Shown here: positions 1 through 4,853 of the stretch, one piece after another | Layout: every line of letters begins with the position of its first letter | How positions within the stretch are numbered: position 1 is the stretch's first letter | Source of the DNA: Elusimicrobiota bacterium | Lineage (GTDB): Bacteria > Elusimicrobiota > Elusimicrobia > 2-02-FULL-39-32 | NCBI GenBank assembly: GCA_016193115.1 | Contig: JACPSV010000282.1 | Coordinates: 1 to 6,726, forward strand | Length of the DNA: 6,726 nucleotides | Direction: 5' to 3' | The notes under the pieces: model-generated | The model's input: the letters and a program-made list of their open reading frames with translations, nothing else | Told to the model about the DNA's origin: nothing | Databases searched by the model: none | Made by a program: the position numbers and the translations under genes

Positions 1-467
1 GGGTTTGCCTGCCTGAAGAGCCGGTATCGGTAACGGAGATGTGCGCGCACTTAAAGAAAGCGCAGGCGCAAAAGAAAGTGGCTTTGGTGGTCGCTTCGGA
101 AGCGATCACGATTCCCGGCGAGTCTGCCGGCAAAGAGGAGTTGGACGAGTTTGGACACATGCTCTTAAAAAAGAGAGGCGTGGGCGAGAGGTTGTCCGAA
201 ATCATTGAGAGAGAAACAAAAATTGAAACCCGCTCGGCCGTGATCGGACATATTCAGCGCGGCGGATCTCCGACTTTGTTTGATAGAATTTTGGGAAGCC
301 GCGTGGGCGTTAAAGCGGCGGACCTGGTCGCGGAAAAAAAGTTTGGTCATATGGTTGCCCTGAAAGGGAACGAGGTCGTGCCTGTTTCTCTGCAAGAGGC
401 GACTGCAAAGCTTAAAGTCGTTCCTCCCGAATGGCTGCAATTCTCTAAAATCTTCTTCAAATCTTAA
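1..467 (+). CDS. pfkA: 6-phosphofructokinase, C-terminal half (5' end outside window)
   Basis: Phosphorylates fructose 6-phosphate to fructose 1,6-bisphosphate in glycolysis (cytoplasmic). The open frame enters from the left edge (first full codon at position 3) and ends with TAA at 465-467, giving 154 residues, about half of the usual ~320. The visible start VCLPEEPVS matches the PFK segment 'VPE', and VVASEA holds the Glu that contacts fructose 6-phosphate in E. coli PfkA. The signature ETRSAVIGHIQRGGSP carries the three Arg/His positions known to bind that substrate (E. coli Arg243, His249, Arg252), followed by the conserved FDRILGSRVGVKAADL. The ATG at 39 is internal because homology continues upstream of it. 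The residues that separate ATP-dependent from pyrophosphate-dependent enzymes lie outside the window, so the phosphate donor is unknown. No clear intrinsic terminator follows. Confidence 0.93.
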   Translation, partial: VCLPEEPVSVTEMCAHLKKAQAQKKVALVVASEAITIPGESAGKEELDEFGHMLLKKRGVGERLSEIIERETKIETRSAVIGHIQRGGSPTLFDRILGSRVGVKAADLVAEKKFGHMVALKGNEVVPVSLQEATAKLKVVPPEWLQFSKIFFKS

Positions 468-561
468 AATTACAGTTCTGCCGCAGTGAAGCGGGATGGG
501 AATCCTTTTCTAGGGGGCGCTCGCCCCTGCGGGCTCGCTTGATCTCCACCCACAATAGCTA
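468..561. other. Intergenic GC-rich patch with short hairpins
   Basis: The stretch between pfkA and the next promoter contains a 4-bp stem GGAT/ATCC (494-505) followed by TTTT, then GGGGC/GCCCC (514-527) with loop GCTC, and two copies of GCTCGC (519-524 and 533-538). Neither hairpin has both a long stem and a T tract, so termination of pfkA is possible but not convincing. No ORF here has coding character. It may be a dispersed intergenic repeat of this genome, which cannot be judged from one copy. Confidence 0.35.
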
Positions 562-590
562 TTGACAAAAGATGGTAGTTAATATATATT
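562..590 (+). promoter_or_regulatory. Sigma70-type promoter for the HTH/kamA pair
   Basis: A perfect -35 box TTGACA (562-567) is followed by a 17-bp spacer and a -10 box TATATT (585-590) that differs from consensus at one position. Transcription should start near 596-598. That leaves only about six nucleotides before the first ATG at 603, so the mRNA would be nearly leaderless if that ATG is used. An in-frame start at 669/672 would give a normal leader. Confidence 0.8.
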
Positions 591-602
591 GGATGGCAAC
601 AT

Positions 603-905
603 ATGGTAAAGGATAAGGGCAGGAGCCCAGAGGGTGCAGGCGAGGCGCAACCGCCCATTTCCAGGGAAGTGATGGACATCAAAGAGTTGTCCGCTTATCT
701 TGGGATGGGGAAATCAAAGATCTACGCCTTGATCCGCATGAAGCAAATTCCCGCCAGCCGGATTGGACGACAGTACCGGTTTTCCAAATCAGTGATTGAT
801 CAGTGGTTGAAAGAAAAGTTAATCACCAAAGGGGAGGAACCACAAATGCCTTTAACGTTTCCTCAGGAATCTCTGACGCCGCCCAACCATGAACCCGCTT
901 CCTAA
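603..905 (+). CDS. Small excisionase-type (MerR-like) helix-turn-helix DNA-binding protein
   Basis: Predicted 100-residue cytoplasmic DNA-binding protein. Residues 24-69 form a complete HTH_17/excisionase-type winged-helix domain: MDIKELSAYLGMGKSKIYAL holds the helix-turn-helix, IPASRIGRQYRF the wing and SKSVIDQWL the closing helix. Residues 1-23 and 70-100 are low-complexity tails. The start is uncertain. ATG 603 has no room for a ribosome binding site downstream of the predicted transcription start. GTG 669 or ATG 672 begins exactly at the domain and has AGGGA at 663-667, about five bases upstream of the ATG. The last 17 nt overlap the KamA-type gene, suggesting coupled translation. Such solitary HTH proteins are common and not necessarily phage-derived. 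No integrase or attachment site is visible, so I infer a transcription factor, possibly acting on its own promoter. Confidence 0.75.
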   Translation: MVKDKGRSPEGAGEAQPPISREVMDIKELSAYLGMGKSKIYALIRMKQIPASRIGRQYRFSKSVIDQWLKEKLITKGEEPQMPLTFPQESLTPPNHEPAS

Positions 906-1902
906 AGGAGATCGTTCCGCTCCTGAATCCGGTTCCAGCCAACCTCAATCTCAGCCCCTCCGATCCAGTTCCGGCGTTTCTCCGATTACGCAGGAACAGT
1001 GGAACGACTGGCAGTGGCATGTCCGCAACCGTATCACCACCGCGACGGAATTGGAACGATGGGTTCACCTCACCGTCGAGGAGAAGAGAGCGATCCATTT
1101 CTCGCAAGGCAAATATTATTTTTCCGTCACCCCTTACTGGGCGTCTTTGATGGATCCGACCGATTTCTTGTGCCCGATCCGGAGGCAAGCCGTTCCCCTG
1201 GACGAAGAGTTTAGAACGTCCGTGCGGGAACCGTACGACTTCAATACGGATGGTTCCCGCGTCGCCAACGGACGGTTGATCCACCTCTATTCGGACCGCG
1301 CCATATTTTCTCTCCATTCGCACTGCGCGGTCTATTGCCGTTTTTGCCCGCAAAGGAGAATGCAGGAAGAGAAAAATTCTTTGGAAAAAAATGTCTCTTT
1401 CCATCCTCACGAAACGGCGCAAGTGACAGAGTCGGAGTGGGAGCAAATTCTCCGCTATCTGGAACAGCGCCCGCAGATTCAGGAAGTGATCGTAGGCGGA
1501 GGAGAGCCGCTGCTTTTGAATGATGAAACGTTGAGGAACACGCTCTCGCGGCTACGTTCCGTTCCTTCCGTCAAGACTCTGCGCGTGGAAAGCCGGATCG
1601 TATCTGTTTTGCCGCAGAGAGTAACGGGATCTTTGATTCGTCTGTTAAAAGAGTTTCAGCCTCTCTATTTGGTGCTCCACGTCAATCACGCGCGCGAGAT
1701 CTCTCCGGAATTTTCCGGAGCCTGCGCCCGACTGGTAGATTCCGGAATCCCCTTGGCTTCACAGACGGTGCTTTTGCGCGAGATCAACGACAAGACGCAA
1801 ACTCTCTCCGAACTCTTTTTGGCTCTTTTCAGGGAGCGGAACATTTTCGCACGACGATTTCGGCGGGACTGCGAGTCATCGAGAATTTGCGAGGGAAAAT
1901 GA
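889..1902 (+). CDS. kamA: KamA-family radical SAM aminomutase, truncated by a frame disruption
   Basis: Related to lysine 2,3-aminomutase, which uses S-adenosylmethionine, a [4Fe-4S] cluster and pyridoxal phosphate to move the alpha-amino group of lysine to the beta carbon. The N-terminal part (WNDWQWHVRNRIT, residues 38-50; TPYWASLMDP, 81-90; CPIRRQAVP, 95-103) is typical. The radical SAM motif CAVYCRFC supplies Cys146, Cys150 and Cys153; GGGEPLLL (203-210), LPQRVT (241-246) and SQTVLLREIND (291-301) follow. After residue ~312 homology stops and 25 unrelated residues precede the stop. The true C-terminus resumes in another frame at 1833. Compared with Clostridium KamA as I remember it, about 15 residues are also missing at the join, including the VRPYYxxQxD strand with a substrate-binding Asp. 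As written the product should be inactive. The usual CTRRR and TGGDPL appear here as CPQRR and GGGEPL, so the substrate of the intact ancestor is uncertain. ATG 889 lacks a ribosome binding site and probably relies on coupling to the upstream gene. Confidence 0.8.
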   Translation: MNPLPKGDRSAPESGSSQPQSQPLRSSSGVSPITQEQWNDWQWHVRNRITTATELERWVHLTVEEKRAIHFSQGKYYFSVTPYWASLMDPTDFLCPIRRQAVPLDEEFRTSVREPYDFNTDGSRVANGRLIHLYSDRAIFSLHSHCAVYCRFCPQRRMQEEKNSLEKNVSFHPHETAQVTESEWEQILRYLEQRPQIQEVIVGGGEPLLLNDETLRNTLSRLRSVPSVKTLRVESRIVSVLPQRVTGSLIRLLKEFQPLYLVLHVNHAREISPEFSGACARLVDSGIPLASQTVLLREINDKTQTLSELFLALFRERNIFARRFRRDCESSRICEGK

Positions 1903-2063
1903 CCGGACTTTCTCTGCCGGAATATGTTGTGGATACGGCGGGCGGGAAAATTCCTTTACGTTATGAGACGATTCTTTCCCGCAGTAAAAAGAGACTGCTT
2001 TTGAAAAATTACGAGGGGAAAGTGTTCGTATATCCGGAAAAGATTTTCACGTTCTCCTCTTGA
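1833..2063 (+). pseudogene. kamA: Out-of-frame C-terminal part of the KamA-family gene
   Basis: In the third frame, GAEHFRTTISAGLRVIENLR (from 1833) continues as GLSLPEYVVDTAGGKIPL and ends after about 77 codons with TGA at 2061-2063. This matches the KamA C-terminus: the EHFRTP helix, the LRGxxSG turn, the Asp of VVD that binds substrate, and the Lys of the GGK motif that forms the Schiff base with pyridoxal phosphate. The motif is shorter than the usual PGGGGK. An ATG at 1899 overlaps the upstream stop as ATGA and has GAGGGA at 1891-1896, so a 54-residue peptide could be made. Conserved sequence upstream of that ATG shows it is a fragment and not a separate gene. Together with 889-1902 this is one gene broken by a net loss of 1 mod 3 bases. 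Confidence 0.8.
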
Positions 2064-2088
2064 CCTTCGAGAACGTATGACATATAAT
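2060..2088 (+). promoter_or_regulatory. Near-consensus sigma70 promoter of the tandem-repeat small gene
   Basis: TTGACC (2060-2065) and a perfect TATAAT (2083-2088) are separated by exactly 17 bp. The -35 box overlaps the TGA stop of the kamA remnant. The transcription start is expected near 2095. With the strong ribosome binding site and terminator downstream, this predicts an abundant one-gene transcript. Confidence 0.85.
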
Positions 2089-2090
2089 AG

Positions 2091-2114
2091 GCCAATCGTC
2101 GGTGAACGATTGGC
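2091..2114 (+). promoter_or_regulatory. 9-bp perfect inverted repeat at the transcription start
   Basis: GCCAATCGT (2091-2099) and ACGATTGGC (2106-2114) are exact reverse complements separated by CGGTGA. The left arm begins two bases after the -10 box, so the predicted transcript would lack its first few bases. A DNA operator for a dimeric repressor therefore fits better than a full RNA stem. If transcription starts slightly upstream, it would make a 5' stem-loop protecting the mRNA. Confidence 0.65.
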
Positions 2115-2123
2115 ATTGATACT

Positions 2124-2133
2124 AAAGGGAGGT
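2124..2133 (+). promoter_or_regulatory. Strong Shine-Dalgarno sequence
   Basis: AAAGGGAGGT lies eight bases upstream of ATG 2142 and is close to the full anti-Shine-Dalgarno complement. It fixes the start of the small protein and predicts high expression. Confidence 0.8.
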
Positions 2134-2141
2134 AAAAAGAG

Positions 2142-2363
2142 ATGGCCCAGAAAGTTGAGAAAACAGGCGTAAAGAGGGAAGAAGGATACCTCTACTATAT
2201 TGACAAGCAGGGCGATGTGTCTCGGGCAAAAATGGCGCGAGGCGGCAAAAAGGGCGGGAAGCCTGAGAAAGTGAAGAAAGTCGGGTTAAAGAAAGAGAAG
2301 GGATATCTTTACTTCTTGGATAAGCAGGGTGACGTTGCCCGGGCAAAGATGGCTCGGAAATAA
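2142..2363 (+). CDS. Small basic protein of two tandem 30-residue units, function unknown
   Basis: A 73-residue protein with no signal peptide, membrane segment or cysteine. Residues 4-33 and 43-72 are two copies of one unit, identical at 22 of 30 positions, with mostly conservative differences (V/L, R/K, Y/F, I/L, S/A). They are joined by the flexible linker GGKKGGKPE. Each unit reads KVxKxGxKxExGYLYxxDKQ followed by GDVxRAKMAR. The GYLYY-DKQGD-VSRAKM pattern suggests a beta-hairpin with a tight turn. About 22 Lys/Arg against 9 Asp/Glu make it strongly basic, so nucleic-acid or ribosome association is plausible but only inferred. It stands alone between its own promoter and terminator. I have an unverified impression of similar small proteins in uncultured bacteria and archaea, but I know of no assigned function. 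Confidence 0.85.
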   Translation: MAQKVEKTGVKREEGYLYYIDKQGDVSRAKMARGGKKGGKPEKVKKVGLKKEKGYLYFLDKQGDVARAKMARK

Positions 2364-2436
2364 TCTTTCCGCTATTCATCTTTATTGTTAAATCTTGTTG
2401 CAGGGCTTCATCCATAAATCATGGAATGGGGCCGGC

Positions 2437-2484
2437 AAGGTACTAAAGAGGAGCCTCGAGTTCTTCTTTAGTACTTTGTGTTTG
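2437..2484 (+). terminator. Intrinsic terminator after the small gene
   Basis: A 15-bp stem (2440-2454 with 2460-2474, two G-U pairs, loop CTCGA) is extended by AAG/TTT to 18 pairs and followed by TTTGTGTTTG (2475-2484). The T tract is interrupted, but the stem is long and starts about 75 nt after the stop codon. On the opposite strand no T tract follows, so it acts for + strand transcripts. It separates the small gene from the gmk operon. Confidence 0.8.
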
Positions 2485-2533
2485 TACCCACCTTACACCG
2501 CGGTTTACGCATCCTAACGCTGTTCACGTGTCT

Positions 2534-2697
2534 AGTGTAGTGTGTCACACGTATCTTTACTTTTGGAAATGCAGATTTGAGGGGCTTTCGAAGAACGACG
2601 AATCAGGCGTATCCTCTGGATACGTGGATGAGGAGTGATGAAGAAAGCCCCCAAAGGTGCGTTTTCAAAAGTAAAGATACGTGTGACACACTACACT
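2534..2697. repeat. Long inverted repeat (MITE-like or structured leader) spanning the gmk start
   Basis: The left arm 2534-2565 (AGTGTAGTGTG... to ...TTTACTTTTG) is the exact reverse complement of 2666-2697, 32 of 32. The stem continues inward: 2566-2573 with 2658-2665 (two G-U pairs), two mismatches, 2576-2579 with 2652-2655, a bulged A2580, then 2581-2589 with 2643-2651. The total is about 53 pairs around a 53-nt loop. No target-site duplication is visible at the ends, and there is no transposase. The size and long terminal inverted repeats resemble a non-autonomous mobile element. The G-U pairs would equally suit selection for an RNA structure. The right arm is translated as the start of Gmk. 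Confidence 0.9.
2608..2624 (+). repeat. 7-bp hairpin inside the loop of the long inverted repeat
   Basis: CGTATCC (2608-2614) and GGATACG (2618-2624) pair perfectly around TCT. It ends six bases before the gmk Shine-Dalgarno GAGGAG at 2630-2635, so it could hold the ribosome binding site single-stranded. Whether it is a functional subdomain is unknown. Confidence 0.6.
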
Positions 2698-3333
2698 GAA
2701 GGATTATTAGTCGTTTTATCGGCTCCGTCAGGCGGAGGGAAGTCAACTTTAGTTCGAGAGTTGATGCGGAGGACTTCGCGGGTACGCTATTCCATATCCG
2801 TGACCACGCGCGCCCCTCGGAAGGGTGAGAAAGGCGGAGAAGATTACCATTTCATTACGGAAATGGAATTTAAGAAAATGAAAAGTTCCCACCGCCTTTT
2901 GGAACATGCTTGCGTGCATGGAAACTGGTATGGCACTCCCCGCGATGCGGTGGAGAAAGATTTGAAGCGCGGACACGACGTTTTGCTGGATATTGACGTG
3001 CAAGGCGGGACAGCCGTGAAACGGCTCTATCCCAAATCCGTATTGGTTTTTATTGCGCCGCCGTCGCTTGCGGTTCTGGAAAAACGTTTGCGTGACCGGG
3101 CGCAGGATCACGAGTCCGCCATCCGCAGACGTTTGCAGAATGCCATTCATGAAATTAAGGAAGCTCACCGCTACGATTACCTTATTCTGAATGACACAGT
3201 GAAAAATGCGGTGGACCAGTTGGAAACCATTCTGGCCAGCGAAAAGTTGAGGACGGACAGAAGCAGGGCTACGATTGACGCCCTACTGCAAAATGGAATT
3301 GTAAGAAAAGGAGACCGAAGTCACCATGACTAA
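2635..3333 (+). CDS. gmk: Guanylate kinase
   Basis: Phosphorylates GMP to GDP with ATP in cytoplasmic guanine nucleotide supply. The P-loop SAPSGGGKST is at residues 29-38. The GMP-binding region SVTTRAPRKGEKGGEDYHF is at 55-73, LLDIDVQGG (117-125) matches the conserved LxIDxQG strand, and the lid-type segment RLRDRAQDHESAIRRRL is at 151-167. DYLILND (181-187) is the usual C-terminal strand. At 232 residues it is longer than the usual ~205. Residues 1-23 precede the normal N-terminus and are encoded mostly by the right arm of the inverted repeat. An in-frame TGA at 2629-2631 rules out starts further upstream. GTG 2635 and ATG 2638 are both possible; GAGGAG at 2630-2635 leaves only two bases before the ATG, which is tight. 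GTG 2683 would give a protein of ordinary length but lacks a good ribosome binding site. The stop overlaps the rpoZ start by 8 nt. Confidence 0.93.
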   Translation: MMKKAPKGAFSKVKIRVTHYTEGLLVVLSAPSGGGKSTLVRELMRRTSRVRYSISVTTRAPRKGEKGGEDYHFITEMEFKKMKSSHRLLEHACVHGNWYGTPRDAVEKDLKRGHDVLLDIDVQGGTAVKRLYPKSVLVFIAPPSLAVLEKRLRDRAQDHESAIRRRLQNAIHEIKEAHRYDYLILNDTVKNAVDQLETILASEKLRTDRSRATIDALLQNGIVRKGDRSHHD

Positions 3334-3607
3334 AGAAGAAACGAACATCAATAAGTATGATCTCATTTTGTTGGCGCGGCGATGGGTCTATGAACTTAAA
3401 AGTAAAGAAGGGGAAACCCGCACTCTGCAAGAGCTGATTGGCGTTGCCGTTCGGGACATTACCAGCGGCGCGGTCAGCGCAAAAACAATTCGGGATCTGC
3501 CGCCTCTGCGAACCTTCAAAAAACAGAAGAGTTCTACTCAAGACATCTTGCAGGCCTTATCTCAGGTGGGAACGAAACCGTCTGAAAAAGAGAGTTCGGA
3601 AAAATGA
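3326..3607 (+). CDS. rpoZ: DNA-directed RNA polymerase omega subunit
   Basis: A 93-residue omega protein, which latches onto the beta' C-terminal region and helps polymerase assembly. The diagnostic core is residues 9-54: NKYDLILLARRWVYELKSKE corresponds to the family's 'FeLvllaarRArel', followed by a short variable stretch and then ELIGVAVRDITSGAVS, matching 'kalrEIaegkv'. The lysine/serine-rich tail after residue 65 is typically variable. Arg18-Trp19 replaces the commoner RA pair. The gene begins inside the end of gmk (ATGACTAA overlap). AAAAGGAG lies at 3306-3313, 12 bases before the ATG, which is a slightly long spacing. Its TGA overlaps the coaC ATG as ATGA, so translation is probably coupled along the operon. 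The gmk-rpoZ-coaBC order independently supports the call. Confidence 0.88.
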   Translation: MTKEETNINKYDLILLARRWVYELKSKEGETRTLQELIGVAVRDITSGAVSAKTIRDLPPLRTFKKQKSSTQDILQALSQVGTKPSEKESSEK

Positions 3608-4176
3608 AACGGAAGGCGATTCGCCGGTCCGGCAGCTTGAAAGGGCAGGTTGTTCTTTTAGGTTTGACCGGCAGCATCGCTCTCTACAAGTCTTGCGAGC
3701 TTGTGCGCCAACTCAAAGAAGAGGGAGCGGAAGTTTTTTGTTTGATGACCGAAGGCGCCCAGAGATTTGTGACCTCCTTAACCTTTGCTTCCCTTTCCGG
3801 AAACCCTGTAGCGACCAACCTGTGGGACGAGTCCCTATGGAAAGTGGCTCACTTGGAATGCGCGGAAAAGGCGAACCTCGCCATCATCGCGCCGGCCAGC
3901 GCGAACTGTTTGGCGAGTTTGAGCGGCGGTTTTGCAGGCGACATTCTCAGCGCCACCGTTTGCGCCACCCGGGCGCCGATTTTGATCGCGCCCGCCATGC
4001 ACGATAGAATGTGGCTTCACCCTGCGACTCAGGCAAACGTCCGGCGATTAAAAGGGTACGGATACACTTTTGTTGGGCCTGAGTATGGCGAACTTTCAAC
4101 CGGAACCAAAGGATGGGGACGATTGGCCGGTCCGGAAACAATTATCGCAGCGGCAAAAAAAGTTCTTTCCCGTTGA
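3604..4176 (+). CDS. coaC: Phosphopantothenoylcysteine decarboxylase (CoaC part of CoaBC)
   Basis: The FMN-dependent enzyme that decarboxylates 4'-phosphopantothenoylcysteine to 4'-phosphopantetheine for coenzyme A. LLGLTGSIALYKSCELVRQL (18-37) is the flavoprotein N-terminus, and VAHLE supplies His83, equivalent to catalytic His75 of E. coli. APASANCLASLSGGFAGD (96-113) and APAMHDRMWLHPAT (129-142) follow. In E. coli the latter motif is PAMN with catalytic Asn125; here the position is His133. The catalytic Cys158 of the ACGD loop is Thr166 in LSTGTKGWGRL. I recall a PAMH and TG variant in actinobacterial CoaBC, so activity may be retained. Normally this domain is fused to CoaB in ~400 residues; here a TGA at 4174-4176 ends it at 190 residues and CoaB continues in the -1 frame. 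Confidence 0.88.
   Translation: MKRKAIRRSGSLKGQVVLLGLTGSIALYKSCELVRQLKEEGAEVFCLMTEGAQRFVTSLTFASLSGNPVATNLWDESLWKVAHLECAEKANLAIIAPASANCLASLSGGFAGDILSATVCATRAPILIAPAMHDRMWLHPATQANVRRLKGYGYTFVGPEYGELSTGTKGWGRLAGPETIIAAAKKVLSR
4155..4176 (+). other. Candidate -1 slippage site and TTGA stop/start overlap between coaC and coaB
   Basis: CoaC reads GCA AAA AAA GTT across an A7 run (4155-4161), so A AAA AAA is in the phase of a -1 slippery heptamer. A -1 shift here enters exactly the CoaB frame and yields a continuous CoaBC polypeptide. Twelve bases further on, TTG (4173-4175) overlaps the CoaC TGA (4174-4176) and is in frame with CoaB, which allows stop/restart coupling. No clear Shine-Dalgarno or downstream stimulatory structure is visible. 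A missing A in an A8 run would produce the same picture. Confidence 0.55.
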
Positions 4177-4853
4177 CACGACTCAACCCCAAATTTCGAT
4201 CCGTCCTTCAAGGAAAAAAAGTTCTTATCACCGCGGGAGCGACCCGCGAGTATCTGGACCCGGTACGATTTATTTCCAATGCGTCCTCCGGAAAAATGGG
4301 TTTGGCGATTGCCCGCTCGTTCCGCTCTTGCGGCGCTAAGGTTTTTCTGGTTGCGGGGCAAGGCGTCCCTGAATTTCTAAAATTCCCCGCTTGTATTGTC
4401 ACCTCCGCAAGGGATATGTTAGAAGAATCTCAGAAAAGGTTTCCACGCTCTGACATTTTTGTTGCCGCAGCGGCGGTTTCGGACTATCGCCCAGAATCTT
4501 GCGGCAGAAAAAAAATTTCCCGAAACCGGGACCCGATTTCCGTTCGGCTGATTCCAAACCCTGATGTTTTGGCTACGGTGACACGAAAGAAGAAGAATCA
4601 GTTTTGTGTCGGTTTTGCTTTGGAAGACGAGGGACATTCCGGTTTGCGGAAGGCCCGGTCCAAGATGCAAACCAAGAACTGCGACATGATGGTTTTGAAC
4701 ACGGTTTCTTCCTTAGAGTCGGATCACATTGACGCCACGATCCTATTTGCGGACGGATCCTCACGATCTTTAGGAAAAGTGAAGAAAAGCCAATGCGCCC
4801 AGGAGATCTGCCAATCAATCGCTCATCAGCTCAACAAGAAATCTCGTCCTTAG
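4173..4853 (+). CDS. coaB: Phosphopantothenate-cysteine ligase (CoaB part of CoaBC)
   Basis: Ligates cysteine to 4'-phosphopantothenate with CTP, the step before CoaC. With the TTG at 4173 the product has 226 residues. GKKVLITAGATREYLDPVRF (14-33) then ISNASSGKMG (34-43) is the signature N-terminal region with the conserved Asn36. FVAAAAVSDYRPE (96-108), the Lys pair of RKKIS (112-116), IPNPDVLA (127-134) and VGFALEDE (146-153) complete the ligase fold, and MMVLNTVS is the usual late strand. The frame opens further upstream to ATG 4113, but that segment only shadows CoaC. No ribosome binding site precedes TTG, so expression should depend on restart from the coaC stop or on frameshifting. The 3' end overlaps the udg start by 61 nt. 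Confidence 0.88.
   Translation: MTRLNPKFRSVLQGKKVLITAGATREYLDPVRFISNASSGKMGLAIARSFRSCGAKVFLVAGQGVPEFLKFPACIVTSARDMLEESQKRFPRSDIFVAAAAVSDYRPESCGRKKISRNRDPISVRLIPNPDVLATVTRKKKNQFCVGFALEDEGHSGLRKARSKMQTKNCDMMVLNTVSSLESDHIDATILFADGSSRSLGKVKKSQCAQEICQSIAHQLNKKSRP

Noticed and set aside
603..905. Excisionase-type HTH gene as a sign of a prophage or integrative element
   Set aside because: No integrase, attachment repeat or phage gene is present, and this domain is common in ordinary small regulators.
904..912. Strong Shine-Dalgarno-like AAAGGAGAT as the real kamA ribosome binding site
   Set aside because: No ATG, GTG or TTG in the kamA frame lies at a usable distance downstream, so it is probably chance.
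1899..2063. Independent 54-residue gene with ATGA overlap and GAGGGA ribosome binding site
   Set aside because: KamA homology continues upstream of its ATG in the same frame (from 1833), so it is the broken 3' end of kamA.
2492..2520. Possible gmk-operon promoter (CTTACA, 17 bp, TAACGC)
   Set aside because: The -10 box is poor and nothing else supports it. The promoter of the gmk operon remains unidentified.
2485..2637. Known riboswitch or T-box leader before gmk
   Set aside because: I recognise no conserved aptamer core. The structure is a simple long inverted repeat.
4113..4172. CoaB start at ATG 4113
   Set aside because: This stretch encodes the conserved CoaC C-terminus in the other frame, and the peptide there has no CoaB resemblance.
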